From: Dendrophyllia cribrosa
Lineage: Eukaryota > Cnidaria > Anthozoa > Scleractinia > Dendrophylliidae
Length of the DNA: 64,000 nucleotides
Direction of reading: 5' to 3'
NCBI GenBank assembly: GCA_024195265.1
Contig: JAJLRJ010000010.1
Location: 18,110,193 to 18,174,192, forward strand
The notes under the pieces were generated by a model that saw only the letters and a list, made by a program, of their open reading frames with translations, was not told the origin of the DNA and did not search any database. Made by a program: the position numbers and the translations under genes. Position 1 is the first letter of the stretch. Each line of letters begins with the position of its first letter. Shown here piece after piece: positions 1-12,128 of the stretch.

Positions 1-3000
1 TTAGTTGGATAAAAAGATTCTATAGAGAAAAACAAAGCTAATTGTTTCGAGATAAAGTGCAGGATTGCAAAGATTTAAGTGCATTACAGTTTAGATTGAA
101 ATCAACGTTGCCTTTCTTTGTTTGAGAAGAACAGTCAATCGCGGCCCTTATCTCAAGCCAAAATGCGTGGGTGGGTTATAACCGCTCCGTCTATATTGAG
201 CCTCTTCACTTAGTTGTATTTGCTTAGTTAATGTTTGTGATAAGAAAAAATAAATTGTTTATTGGTCATAACTTTTGAGCCATATGATGGCTCCTGAGGT
301 GAAATTATTGATGCAGAAACATTACGCAGCCTCGTGAAAATTTCGGGTATCTTCGGTATCAGTCGTCGTACTTCGTATCGTATATAATCATTTCATAAAT
401 GAATACTGATGACACTGTTCCACCAAAATAGTAAAATTTCCCTTCGCTAATTTCCACGTTATATCGCCAAATGCCACAAAAGATACAACTTAGTTGGATA
501 AAAAGGTTCTTTAGAGAAAAACAAAGCTAATTGTTTGGAGATAAAGTGCAGGATTGCAAGGATTGAAGTGGATTACAGTTTAGTTTGAAATCAACGTTGC
601 CTTTCTTTGTTTGAGAAACACTGTCAACCGTGGCGTTTATCTCAAACTAAAATGCGTGCATATAATATATAATATGAATACTTAGTTGTATTTGCTTAGT
701 TAATGTTTGTGATATAGAGAAGTAAATGGTTTATTGGACATAACTTTTGAGTCACTTGATGGCTCCTGAGGTGCAATTATTGATGCAGAAACATCACGCA
801 GCCCCGTCTTGAATATTTCGGGTATCTTCGGTATCAGTCGTCGTCCTTCGTATATACTCATTTCATAAATGAATACTTATGACACTGTTCCATCAAAATA
901 GTAAAATTCCCCTTTGCTAATTTCCAAGTTATATCGCCAAATGCCACAAAATATACTACTCAGTTGCATATAAAGATTGGATATTGAGGTAAACTGCAGA
1001 ATTTCAAGGATTAAAGTGGATTACAGTTTAGATTGAAATCAACGTTGCCTTTCTTTGCTTGAGAAGAACAGTCAATCGCGGCCATTATCTCAAGCGAAAA
1101 TGCGTGCGTTATAACCGCTCCGTCTATTTTTAGCCTCTTCACTTAGTTGTATTTGCTTAGTTAATGTTTGTGATATGGAGAAGTGAATTGTTTATTGCTC
1201 ATAACTTTTGAGTCACTTTGTGGCTCATGAGGTGCAATTATTGATGCAGCAACATCACGCAGCCCCGTCGTGAATATTTCGGGTATCTTCGGTATCAGTC
1301 GTCGTACTTCGTATATACTCATTTCATAAATGAATACTGATGACACTGTTCCACCAAAATAGTAAAATTTCACTTCGCTAATTTCCAATGTTTGTGATAT
1401 GGAGAAGTAAATTGTTTATTGGTCATAACTTTTGAGTCATATAATGGCTCCTGAGGTGCAATTATTGATGCAGAAACATCACACAGCCCCGTCGTGAATA
1501 TTTCGGGTATCTTCGGTATCAGTCGTCGTACTTCGTATATACTCATTTCATAAATGAATACTGATGACACTGTTCCACCAAAATAGTAAAATTTCACTTC
1601 GCTAATTTCCACGTTATATCGCCAATTCCAGAAAAGATACAACTTAGTTGGATAAAAAGGTTCTATAGAGAAAAACAAAGCTAATTGTTTGGAGATAAAG
1701 TGCAGGATTACAAGGATTGAAGTGGATTACAGTTTAGTTTGAAATCAACGTTGCCTTTTTTTATTTGAGAAGCACTGTCAACCGTGGTGTTTATCTCAAA
1801 CTAAAATGCGTGCGTTATAACCGCTCCGTCTATTTTGGGCTTCTTCACATAGTTGCATTGGCTAAGTTAATGTTTTTGAGATGGAGAAATGAATTTTTTA
1901 TTTGACATAACTTTCGAGTCACTTGTTGGCTCGAAAGGTGCAATTATTGATGCAGAAACATCACACAGCCCCGTCGTGAATATTTCGGGTATCTTCAGTA
2001 TCAGTCGTCGTACTTCGTATATACTCATTTCATAAATGAATATTGATGACACTGTTTCACCAAAATAATAAAATTCTACTTCGCTAATTTCCAAGTTATA
2101 TCGCCAAATGCCACACAATATGCAACTCAGTTGGATATAAAGATTCTATAGAGCAAAACAAAACTAATTGTTTGGAGATAAAGTGCAGGATTGCAAGTAT
2201 TGAAGTGGATTGCAGTTTAGATTGAAATTAACGTTGCCTTTCTTTGTTTGAGAAGACCAATCTCTCGTGGCGGCCTTATCTCAAGCCAAAATGCGTGGGT
2301 TATAACCGCTCCGTCTATTTTGAGCCTCTTCACTTAGTTGTATTTGCTTAGTTAGTGTTTGTGATATGGAAAAATAAATTGTTTATTGGTCATAACTTTT
2401 GAGTCATATGATGGCTCCTGAGGTGAAATTATTGATGCAGCAACATTACGCAGCCTCGTTGTGAAAATTTCGGGTATCTTCGGTATCAGTCGTCGTGCTT
2501 CGTATCGTATATAATCATTTCATAAATGAATACTGATGACACTGTTCCACCAAAATAGTAAAATTTCCCTTCGCTAATTTCCACGTCATATGGCCAAATG
2601 CCACAAAAGATACAACTTAGTTGGATAAAAAGATTGTATAGAGCAAAACAAAGCTAATTGTTTGGAGATAAAGTGCAGGATTGCAAGGATTGAAGTGGAT
2701 TGCAGTTTAGATTAAAATCAACGTTGCTTTCCTTTGTTTGACAAGCACTGTCAATCATGGCGCTTATCTCAACCCAAGATGCGCGGGTTATAACCGCTCC
2801 GTCTATTTTGAGCCTCTTCACTTAGTAGTATTTGCTTACTTAATGATTGCGATATGGAGAAATAAATTGTTTATTGGTCATAACTGTTGAGTCATTTGAT
2901 GGTTCCTAAGGTGCAATTATTGTTGCAGAAACATATCGAAACCCCGTCGTGAATATTTCGGGTATCTTCGGTATCAGTCGTCGCACTTCGTATATACTAA

Positions 3001-3131
3001 TTTCATAATGAATACTAATGACACTGTACCGCCAAAATAGGAAAGTTTCCTTTGGCTTATTTCCACGTTTTATCGCCAAATGCCGCAAAATATACAAGTT
3101 AGTTGGATAAAAAGATTCTATACAGCTAAAC
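1..3131. repeat. Satellite array, segment 1 (about 485 bp units)
   Basis: Six to seven head-to-tail units begin near 1, 490, 960, 1646, 2127, 2618 and 3100, each opening with a form of TTAGTTGGATAAAAAGATTC. Spacing is 471-491 bp except for 960-1646, which contains an extra partial unit of about 220 bp (junction near 1387), as expected from unequal crossing-over. Units differ by scattered substitutions and small indels. Every unit carries the block around CGGGTATCTTCGGTATCAG and a GATGACACTG box. The array resumes at 8029 and 14092 after two nested transposons. Confidence 0.93.
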
Positions 3132-3149
3132 AAAAGTAATTGTTTGGAG
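3132..3149. repeat. LINE target-site duplication, left copy
   Basis: AAAAGTAATTGTTTGGAG occurs here and again at 8025-8042. It is ordinary satellite sequence (the stretch before the GATAAAGTGCAGG block), so the LINE landed inside a satellite unit and duplicated 14-18 bp; the first bases are ambiguous because they merge with the poly-A tail on the right. Confidence 0.92.
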
Positions 3150-3261
3150 GACGGCGCGGTGGCATGGTGGAGGTCGGACGTGGTTTTTAAGGAGGAGAAG
3201 TTTTTCCTTCTTCCGAAGGTTTAAAATCAATGTTAACTTTATTCTTTTCGCTGCAACATTA

Positions 3262-4797
3262 ATGCCACAACACAACCCAAAGAAAAAGAAACGTGCTGAC
3301 CGTGATTCCACCGAGGACGACCCCAAAGTCGCCAAGAAGGCAAACATGGCGGCTGCCGAAAGCGCAAGCGAAACAGAAACGAGAAACGAACCTAGTTTAA
3401 AGGAAATCAAAGAAATACTGAACAACATCCAGATATCGATCAGCAGTATCATAAAAGAAAATATATTATTCAAGGAGAGCATGGCCCAATTAAAGTCGTC
3501 ATTTGGCTCACAGGAGAAAGAAATAACCAAGCTTAAAGAATCATTGGAAGCTTTCAGAAATGAAAACACAGCGCTTAGGGAAGAACTTAACATCGCCAAG
3601 AAATCCCTAGCGGAGCAAATTGATGAATTAGGAAGTGTTTACGACCAGTTGGATGAATTGGAACAATATTCTCGGAAGAATTCAGTGGAAATTCATGGAA
3701 TCCCGGAAAGTGCATATACGTCAACCGAAGATGTCGTGTTAAAAGTTGCAGAAGCTATACAGGTACCTCTGGAAGAAAGCGATATAGAAATTTCACATAA
3801 ACTCAAACGTAAAGGAAATAATCCGATTATCGTGAAATTTGTTAGTCATAAGACGAAGGCAATACTTTATAAAGCGAGGACCAAACTTAAAAATGTCAAA
3901 GTGTCAGACATATTTCCGAGCTACTGTTCTCCAAACCAAAGACAGGACCCAATCTACATCAATGAAATATTGTTTTCTCACGGTTCTCAGCATAGCAGAG
4001 GTGTTTGTATACTAATTCACAGATCAGTCAATGAGAAATTGGAATGTACGCATCGAGATTCCCAAGGGCGAATACTCCTTTCATCCTTGAGCCTTGATTC
4101 AATGAAACTGTCTCTTTGTAATATCTATGCTCCAAACAATCAAAATGATCAATTACTTTTTATTCAGGAACTTAATAACCTATTGATTGATAAGTCAGAG
4201 TTGACATCACTAATAGTTGGAGGTGATTGGAACTGCACTTTACATAAGAACGATAAAAAAGGTGGGATCCCCTGGAGACCAAATAACTATAGGAACTGCA
4301 TTTTAATAACAATGGATGCTCTTGACCTCCAAGACATTTATAGAAAACGTCACCCTAAACTTAATAAATACACATATGCATCAAAGGCCTTAAAGGTTAA
4401 ATCAAGAATAGACTTCTTTCTTATCTCAAATCACCTTGCTAAATTTGTCACAAAAGTGGACATAAAAACATCGATTGCCCCAGATCATAACACCTTGTAC
4501 CTTACTATGTCATGGGAGAAAATATCTTTCCGAGGACCAGGCTTTTGGAAATTTAACAATGAACTCCTTAAAGATGATATATTTGTTGATAAAATCCGGG
4601 AGATGTACCCAATTTTCAGCGTAACCCTAAATTACGTTCAAGATAAGGGGCTGTTCTGGGAATTGCTAAAGATGGAATTAAGAAGTCTTATAATCGGTTA
4701 CGCCAAATGTAAAGCCTCAACAGAAAAGAAAAGGGAGAATGAAATTAAGGAACGCCTTGAGGAGCTTGATATTATAATTTGCAACAGCAGGGATTTG

Positions 4798-4870
<73 letters not shown>

Positions 4871-4881
4871 AGGAATTATGA
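3262..4881 (+). pseudogene. LINE ORF1 fused by deletion to the ORF2 endonuclease domain
   Basis: The 539-codon frame is a chimera. Residues 1-45 are lysine-rich; about 45-140 form a coiled coil with heptad spacing; about 140-220 resemble the L1 ORF1p RNA-binding domain (QYSRKNSVEIHGIPE). After about residue 225 it switches to an apurinic-endonuclease-like domain lacking its N-terminal third: the GGDWNCTL block and the C-terminal APDH block are present, but the N-terminal catalytic Asn and Glu blocks are missing. The last 30 residues are a meaningless Ile-Tyr run from the (TA)n tract. ORF1 normally chaperones LINE RNA and the endonuclease nicks the target; neither is complete here. Confidence 0.88.
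4802..4867. repeat. (TA)n microsatellite inside LINE ORF2
   Basis: About 33 TA dinucleotides interrupt the coding sequence between the endonuclease and the reverse transcriptase. Plausible LINE protein resumes at once in a different frame (4868 onward), so the expansion happened within ORF2 and shifted the frame. Confidence 0.97.
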
Positions 4882-4933
4882 AGAACTTAAACATGAACTA
4901 TTATCAATTTATGATCGTAAAAGCAAGGCGGCT

Positions 4934-7713
4934 ATGTTTAGATCTAAATGTCGTTGGATTGAAAATGGAGAAAAACCTACAAAGTATTTCTTCAATTTGG
5001 AAAAACGAAATTATAATAGGAAAACAGTGTTTGAACTAGAATCAGAAGACGAGGAAACAATTACCGATGGAAAAGAAATTCTGCTAGCTATTGAGACCTT
5101 TTACAAAAATCTATATAGCTCCAACATCACTGATCCAGAACAGGATTTCCAACATTTTATTGCTAATGTTAACATCCCGAAACTGTCCGACGACGAACGA
5201 GACGAAATAGAGGGCCCTTTAGGATACGACGAATGTGAAAAAGTTCTTCGTTCCTTTGATAAAGGAAAATCTCCTGGTGAAGACGGATTTACAGTTGAAT
5301 TTTATCAATCTTTCTTTGATTTAGTAGGTCAGGATCTTGTTGCTAGCCTTAACTCCGGTTATGATAAAGGTAAATTGTCAATATCACAGCGAAGAGGAAC
5401 CATAACTCTGGTCCCAAAAGAAGATGAAAACTTAATGCTCCTGAAAAATTGGCGCCCTATAACATTATTAAACGTGGATTACAAAATTGCCTCAAAGGCC
5501 ATTGCCAAGAGACTAGAACCACTACTTCCAAAAATAGTTCATCCTGATCAAACTGGTTTTATAAAGGGTAGATATATAGGAGAAAATATCAGGTTAATAA
5601 ACGATATAATGGAAATAACCTCAAACCAAAATCTCCCAGGAATTTTAGTTTCCTTAGACTTTCAGAAAGCTTTTGACACTTTAGAATGGCCTTTTATGCA
5701 TCGTGTATTGGAATGCTTTAATTTTGGCGAGAGCATGAAAAACTGGATCAAAGTCTTTTATACTGACATTGAAAGTGCGGTAATGAATAATGGATTTTCT
5801 ACCAATTGGTTTAAACCTTCACGAGGCGTAAGACAAGGTTGTCCATTATCTCCTTATCTTTTTATTTTAGCGGCCGAAATGCTATCGAACAGAATTCGCC
5901 AAAGCCCTGCCGTGACAGGAATTTGCATTTTTGGACAGGAAGTAAAACTAAATCAATTTGCTGATGATACAAACTTCCTTTGCTCAGACCTGATTTCAGT
6001 TGAAAATGCTTTGAAAATAGACCAATTCCGATATATTAAAATTCATACTTGGCTCCGAGGCTTAGGGGAATAAAACAAAAGAAATCACATCGAGGTTCAG
6101 GTATGAATAATTTATTTCTTTTGTTTTATTCCCCTAAGCCTCAGAGCCAAGTATGAATTTTAATATATCGGAATTGGTCTATTGTAAGTGAATTTGGCAG
6201 ATGCTCCGGTTTAAAATTAAATTTAAAGAAGACTAAAGTCATGTGGCTTGGGAAATGGGCCCTGAACGATACCAAACCGCTACAACTAAAATGGGTAAAA
6301 AGTCCTACTAGGATCTTAGGTACTTATGTCTCGTATGATGAAATGGGCAATAACAATTTTAATTTTAATCTGAAAATCCAAAAACTACAGTCTCATTTCG
6401 ATATATGGAAGTCTAGAGCATTAACCCTGTATGGTAAGGTATTGATTATAAAGTCCTTGGGGGTCTCACAGCTAATACATTCCTTCTCTAACAGCTGTAT
6501 CCCAAAAAATGTCCTCCCAAACATCAAAGATAAGCTTTTCAAATTCTTATGGAATAATAAGAAGGATAAAATTAAACGTGAAGGAATATATCAAAACTAC
6601 AATAAAGGTGGTTTACGGATGGTTGATATTGATTTAACTGCAAAGTCTTTAAGGTTAGTATGGATATCAAGATTACTGCAATCTGTTGGATCAAATTGGA
6701 GTGTCATACCCAACTATTACTTTAATAAATGCGGCGGTCTCAACTTCTTACTAAGGTGTAATTATGATTCAAAATACCTTGAAGGCTTACCAAAGTTTTA
6801 TATAGAAATGTTGGATTATTTCAAAAAGTTGAGATCTCTTTATGAATATCAGCAAGAACAAAACACTATCCTCTTTAATAACAAGAATATATTAATAGGA
6901 GGAAAACCTGTTTTTTATCGTGAATGGTTCGTCAAAGGTATATATTTTATCGAACAACTTTTAAATGAAAATAATAAACTGATGACCTTTACCGATTTTC
7001 AAACGAAACATCCTTGCAAAACAAACTTCCTCCAATTCTATCAAATAATCAGTGCAATCCCTAAAGATCTTTTGACCACAGCACAACGACAAAAATCCGC
7101 TCCACCAGTGAGTTATATTAACAATTCGACAATGTTCTATTTGAATTCTATCACCCAAGTTGATTTAAGTAAAATGAAGTCAAAAGACTATTATCAACTT
7201 TTAAACAGTAAAATCCATACCGTATATCAAACTGGAACACGGAAATGGAATAAGATTATCCCACTGAATGATAACGAGTGGTCTCAGTGTTTTAATCTCA
7301 TTCCGAAACTATGTCGAGAACAGAAATTAAGAGAATTTCATTTTAAATTTATTCATCGGATAGTTGTCACCAGAAAGGAACTTTGTAAATTCCGCATCAA
7401 ATCTGATAGTGATTGCATTTATTGTGGCGAAGAAGACTCTACAGAACATACCTTTAAAGACTGTTCCTTCACCAAGACTTTCATTGGGAAGACTCTAGAG
7501 TGGTTTAATAATACGTATAACAGTAATTTCGCACCGAGCGAAAAGGAAATTCTGTTTGGAATTCTTAGAAACATCAAAACTGAAGAACTGACGAGAAGAC
7601 TAAATTTCACCCTTCTGTTCATGAAGTATTATATATACAGCACAAAACTAGATGAGAAATCTCTTTGTCTACAAGAATTTACCCGTAAAATTACTCTGAA
7701 ATATAAAATTTAA
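4934..7713 (+). pseudogene. LINE ORF2 reverse transcriptase and C-terminal domain, interrupted
   Basis: The first part (4934-6018) carries reverse-transcriptase blocks: KSPGEDGFTVEF, WRPITLLNVDYKI, DQTGFIKGR, VSLDFQKAFDTLEW, GVRQGCPLSPYLF and the catalytic NQFADDTNFL. The second part (6183-7713) has the thumb, connection and a terminal CIYCGEEDSTEHTFKDC zinc-knuckle-like motif. Between them sits a 162 bp foldback with an in-frame stop at 6071-6073. Insert plus 2 bp duplication total 164 bp, exactly the frame offset between the two halves, so no other lesion lies between them. The enzyme would copy LINE RNA at the nicked target. Confidence 0.92.
6019..6180. mobile_element. 162 bp foldback (hairpin) insertion in the LINE reverse transcriptase
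   Basis: The arms (about 6019-6085 and 6115-6180) are reverse complements: AGACCAATTCCGATATAT starts the left arm and ATATATCGGAATTGGTCT ends the right. At least one mismatch is visible (CTCCGAGG against CTCAGAGC). The flanks are AT at 6017-6018 and AT at 6181-6182. Deleting one AT plus the insert restores an uninterrupted reading frame, so 2 bp is the most consistent duplication. No coding capacity. It is younger than the LINE copy. Confidence 0.85.
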
Positions 7714-8028
7714 AAATTCGTATGTTAAAAGTTATGTATATCACGGTTAAAAAGTTATTCTTGGGATAAGAGCTCTTGACCAAATAAACCCTTGTCGCGT
7801 GTACATGTTTGTGATGTGTGTACGTGTGTGCTTTTGTTCACATGTATAAATGTAGAAAGTTATTGTTTACGCTGACTGTATTTTTTTTCCCTAAGCTAGT
7901 TGAAATTAAATTTGTAAATAGTGGTTTTTTTTTGTTCATAGGCTATATCACTGTTTGCTGAAATATTGTAAATGTAATGTTGTGTTTTTGGTAAATAAAG
8001 TAAAAGATTTTCAAAAAAAAAAAAAAAA
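7714..8028 (+). other. LINE 3' UTR and poly-A tail
   Basis: Non-coding, T/G-rich sequence after the ORF2 stop, with AATAAA at 7994-7999 and a pure A tract ending the element at about 8028. Confidence 0.85.
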
Positions 8029-8042
8029 GTAATTGTTTGGAG
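8025..8042. repeat. LINE target-site duplication, right copy
   Basis: Repeats AAAAGTAATTGTTTGGAG from 3132-3149 directly after the poly-A tail; the satellite sequence resumes after it. Confidence 0.92.
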
Positions 8043-9252
8043 TTAAAGTGCAGGATTGCAAGGACTGAAGTGGATTGCAGTTTAGATTGAAATCAATGTT
8101 GCCTTTCTTTGTTTGAGAAGAACAATCAATCGTGGCGGCCTTATCTCAAGCCAAAATGCGCGGGTTATAACCGCTCCGTCTATTTTGAGCCTCTTCACTT
8201 TGTTGTATTTGCTTAGTTATGTTTGTGATATGGAGAAATAAATTGTTTATTGGTCACAACGTTTGAGTCATTTTGATGGCTCCTGAGGTGCAATTGTTGA
8301 TGCAGAAACATTACGAAGCCCCGTCGTGAATATTTCGGGTATCTTCGGTATCAGTCGTCGTACTTCGTATCGTATATAATCATTTGATAAATGAATACAG
8401 TCGTCGTACTGCGTATACACTCATTTCATAAATGAATACTGATGACACTGTTCCACCAAAATAGTAAAATTTCCCTTCGCTAATTTCTACGTTATATCGC
8501 CAAATGCCACAAAAGATACAACTTAGTTGGATAAAAAGATTCTATAGAGAAAAACAAAGCTAATTTTTTGGAGATAAAGTGCAGGATTGCAAGGATTGAA
8601 GTGGATTACAGTTTAGATTGAAATCAACGTTGCCTTTCTTTGTTTGAGAGGAAAAGTCAATCGTGGCCCTTATCTCAAGCCAAAATGCGTGCGTTATAAC
8701 CGCTCCGGCTATTTTGAGCCTCTTCACTTAGTTGTATTTGCTTAAATAATGTTTGTGATATGGAGAAGTGAATTGTTTATTGGTCATAACTTTTGAGTCA
8801 CTTTGTGGCTTCTGAGGTGCAATTATTGCAGAAACATCGCGCAGCCCCGTCGTGAATATTTCGGGTATCTTCGGTATCAGTCGTCGTACTTCGCATATAC
8901 TCATTTCATAAATGAATACTGATGACACTGTTCCACCAAAATAGTAAAATTCAACTTCGCTAATTTCCAAGTTATATCGCCAAATGCCACAAAATATGCA
9001 AGTCAGTTGGATATAAAGATTCTATAGAGCGAAACAAAAGTAATTGTTTGGAGATAAAGTGCAAAATTGCAAGGATTGAAGTGGATTTCAGTTTAGATTG
9101 AAATCAACGTTGCCTTTCTTTGTTTGAGCCGGAAGACCAATCTCTCGTGGCGGCCTTATCTCAAGCCAAAATGCGTGGGTTATAACCGCTCCGTCTATTT
9201 TGAGCCTCTTCACTTAGTTGTATTTGCTTAGTTAATGTTTGTGATATGGAAA
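8029..9252. repeat. Satellite array, segment 2
   Basis: Continues the about 485 bp array, with unit starts near 8520 and 9001. The unit before 8520 has an internal duplication of the CAGTCGTCGTACT / CATTTCATAAATGAATAC block (8350-8440). The segment stops at 9252 within GATATGGAAAAA, where the DIRS element begins. Confidence 0.93.
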
Positions 9253-9255
9253 AAT

Positions 9256-9365
9256 TAGAAATTAAACGAGACTTACCTGTAAGTTGAAGTTTGATAAGAA
9301 TTCTACCAAATCCGCAGTGGTACTGAGGGTTAACATGAGATGTACACGCGCCGCCGTGAGTCAGA
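9256..9365. repeat. DIRS right inverted terminal repeat
   Basis: 9284-9363 is the inverse of the left terminus at 14029-14091: both hold ATTCTACCAAATC-CGCAGTG, GTTAACATGAGATGTACACG and CGCCGCCGTGAGT, with divergence between. The outermost part (9256-9283, TAGAAATTAAACGAGAC) is unique to this end. Confidence 0.85.
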
Positions 9366-9492
9366 CTTCAAAGGTTGTGGACACAATTAACAGAGGAACT
9401 CTGTAATTCTCGGAGATCCAAAGACGTCCAGAGACCATTGGTGTAAAATTGAGGCTCCCACAAGGATAGAGGAGGGGAACAATCAGGGAGGG

Positions 9493-9618
9493 CATGTTAA
9501 CCCTCAGTACCACTGCGGATTTGGTAGAATTCTTATCAAACTTCAACTTACAGGTAAGTCTCGTTTAATTTCTAATTCTACCAAATCGCAGTGACGTACT
9601 TCCGGTTAACATGAGATT
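9493..9618 (-). repeat. DIRS internal complementary region
   Basis: This block joins the inverse of both outer ends head to tail. 9493-9574 is the reverse complement of the right end (9256-9340), and 9575-9618 is the reverse complement of the left end (14049-14091). The two meet at a single AAT. This is the diagnostic DIRS arrangement, thought to template closure of a circular intermediate. Together with the right end it also forms a hairpin with arms of about 85 bp. Confidence 0.88.
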
Positions 9619-9665
9619 TTAAAGCAATTGTGGACACAACTAGATAGTCACAAAAAAAAAAACGT

Positions 9666-10300
9666 TTATTGTAACATAGCGTTTTGAAAAGCATCATCAG
9701 CTACAACTGGTCTGTTGTAGAACTTGCGAAAAGTTGAGTCCGAAAACCAACCTACCTACTTCAAAATGGTATCTGAAGGAATAGTTTGACTAGCTTTGCT
9801 TGTACTGGCTGACCGCGTACTATGGGCCTAAAATTTAGTAGTGTCAATACCACCTAAGCCAAGTAAAGTATAAATTATCCACCGTCCAACTGTGCTAGTT
9901 CCGACTGGCGCATAAGGCTTAACATATGATACTAACTTATGATATGATATGATACTTATCATATGATACTTATGATAACAACTTCATACTTCCCTCTTGT
10001 CTAAGAGGTAGGGTACGTACGCGGCAACTCTCCAGTGTTCTGTAAGCACATAGTTCTTGTTGCTGGCATTACCTGACATTAATAGAACTGATTGTGTATC
10101 CTGGCCTGTTCTGTTTCACGTGCTCATTAATATCAAACAGATAATAATCGTGAGCTTTCTTCATCGATTTGATGTCCATTCTTGCTAACACTTGAGACCT
10201 TTGTCCTGAAGGAAGCGCAAATAAACCTACTAACTTAAATGTAAACTCTTACAATGAGAGCTTTACAAGCGGGTACATTAAAGACAAATGATGCAAAACA
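9666..10300 (-). pseudogene. DIRS tyrosine recombinase, C-terminal catalytic part
   Basis: Translation of the minus strand gives VGLFALPSGQRSQVLARMDI (near 10165-10235), matching the box with the first catalytic Arg of DIRS recombinases, and further on HSTRSASTSKA (near 9795-9827), the His-x-x-Arg box. It is followed by the terminal WFSDSTFRKFYNRPV that precedes the end of these enzymes, and a stop at 9666-9668. A premature TAG lies just before VGWFSD. The protein would insert the circular cDNA. The boundaries are approximate because the frame is broken. Confidence 0.8.
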
Positions 10301-10841
10301 ACATAAACATCCCAAGTTTCTGAATATTTCAGCACAGGCTTCCTAGAATTGAAGACACCTTTAATGTAATATATAACAAGTGGATGACTGTAAACGGAGT
10401 AATTTGTTGCGCTTAAGGTGGCTCCCATAAGACATCAGATAAGGCTGAGCGGGCAGTATTGATTGTTGAATAGGATAATCCCTTCTTACAAAGGTCATGA
10501 AGAAATTCTATCACATCATGACAATGGGTTGCATAGAATTAATTGGTACACAAAACTGGTACCACTTGCTGAGGTATACATTGCACTGTTGCTGGGTACT
10601 CTCTTACCAGGAAGACAAAGACTTCAGTAATGTCTGGAAAAAATGCCTTGGTTAGCAAACTCTACCATGGGTCTGCTTTCCATGAAACAGAAATTAACCT
10701 TGTGATTTAGTCTATTTGTAATGAGGTCAATGTCTGGCATACCAAAATGCACTGCTATATCATGGAAATGTATGAGAATTCAGCTCAATTTCCACATTTG
10801 GGTTGAACTTCGGCGACAAATGGTCTGTAAGGATGTACTCT

Positions 10842-12110
10842 TTACCAGGAATGTGGGCTGTAGATATCCAGATGTTTTTCATGACAGCCAATGACCACTT
10901 TTTTTTTTATTACTAGAGTGTAACATTTGATGGCCTTGCAACCCCCTATAGCGTAAATGTATGTGACTGTTGTCATGTTGTCAGAAACAATCCGAATGTG
11001 AAGTTTCTGGGCTTTAGGAAGAAGAGCCTCTAGCCCTAACTTTCCGCCAAAAGCTCTAACACGTAAATGTGCTGAGATCCCTTGTGGGGTGCACGAAGTC
11101 CCTGGGTGTAGGCAATTCCTGTTGTAGCCCCCCACCCCAAATGGGAGGCATTGGTGGTAAGCGTAACATCCGGGACTCCATGATCAATGTTTCTGTTCAC
11201 TGAAGGGAGCGAGGAAACCCACCATTGTAAATCTGTCTTACTTTCTGGGGACAAAGACATAACCTCTTCAAAATTCCCTGAGGCAACGTTGGATGCAAAA
11301 TCTTTCTCTCTCTAAAGTCCTGTAATGTAGTGGGCCCAATTCAACCCCAGGGAAGGATGAAATGAGGGTTCCAATGAGGGAAGCTACCTGACGAATTGAG
11401 AACTGTTTATCACATAGAAACTCCTGCCTGTAACGGTAACTCTCCTGTTCACAGAGTTCAACGATTACGTAGGGTGAAAAAACTGACTTGGTAGGGTGAA
11501 TAACAAACCCCAGTCGTGTGAAGGGTTAAACTGTATGAAGGGTAACTTCGCGACGTAGAATAAAAGTATCCTCTGTGTAATAAGAGTCATCTATATAGCC
11601 CAAACATGAATGCCACAATTGGGTTCGTAAAGTAGAGAAAGCAGGCTTGAGGACTTAAATAAAAATTCTTGGACTGCAAGTGAGCTCCATAGGCAATGCT
11701 GTAAACTGGAAAAATCTATAACGCCAAACAAATTTGTGAAATTTTCTGTAGGCTGGTGCAATAGGCACAGAATAATATGCGTCTTACAAATCTATAGAAG
11801 ACATAAAACAGTCTTGCTTCATGAGTCGTGTAGCTGATAGTTACTTGATACAATAGTATCCATTTTGAACTTGTGATAGGTGACTGTATCATAGAGTAAT
11901 TTAAGATTAAATATAACCTTAAAAGTTCCTGGTTCTTTTTGGGTCTCACAAAATTAGGTGAAATAACCTCACCAGGTTCAGAAAATGTCAGTTCAATGAT
12001 CCCTTTTCGTAAAATGGTTTCAATCTCTAAATCGATAGTCTGCTATTGAGTTGGTGGAAACTTGTGCTCATAGGTAATTGTACCTCTGACATGAGATGGC
12101 TCACAGCCAA
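10842..12110 (-). pseudogene. DIRS reverse transcriptase and RNase H
   Basis: Minus-strand translation across several frames shows LILNYS, a FVRRILFCAY-like block, LGYIDDSYYTEDTF with the catalytic YIDD at 11586-11597, then FVIHPTKSVF and an RNase H region with LQWWVSSL and NASHLGWGATTG (about 11130-11230). The order matches DIRS polymerases. Frameshifts (for example near 11520 and 11800) leave only ORF pieces of 74-97 residues. Confidence 0.82.
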
Positions 12111-12128
12111 ATACAATGAAGCAACCAG

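Larger units (their letters stand above)
3150..8028 (+). mobile_element. L1/Tx1-like non-LTR retrotransposon, full-length but broken
   Basis: The order is 5' UTR (3150-3261), coiled-coil ORF1, endonuclease, reverse transcriptase, C-terminal zinc-knuckle region, 3' UTR with AATAAA at 7994-7999, then a poly-A tract at 8013-8028. It is flanked by an 18 bp target duplication. The PGEDGFTVEFYQ and FADD motifs and the two-ORF layout match the L1/Tx1 group. Four lesions are visible: a deletion fusing ORF1 to the endonuclease near 3930-3965, a (TA)n expansion at 4802-4867, a 162 bp foldback insertion at 6019-6180, and resulting stops. The element cannot encode its own proteins. Confidence 0.93.

Noticed and set aside
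340..420. Hammerhead ribozyme within the satellite unit (CTGATGA present)
   Set aside because: No GAAA and no complementary stem follow at suitable spacing on either strand.
9256..9576. Palindrome read as an independent MITE nested at the DIRS end
   Set aside because: The second arm also contains the inverse of the far terminus, so it is explained by the DIRS internal complementary region.
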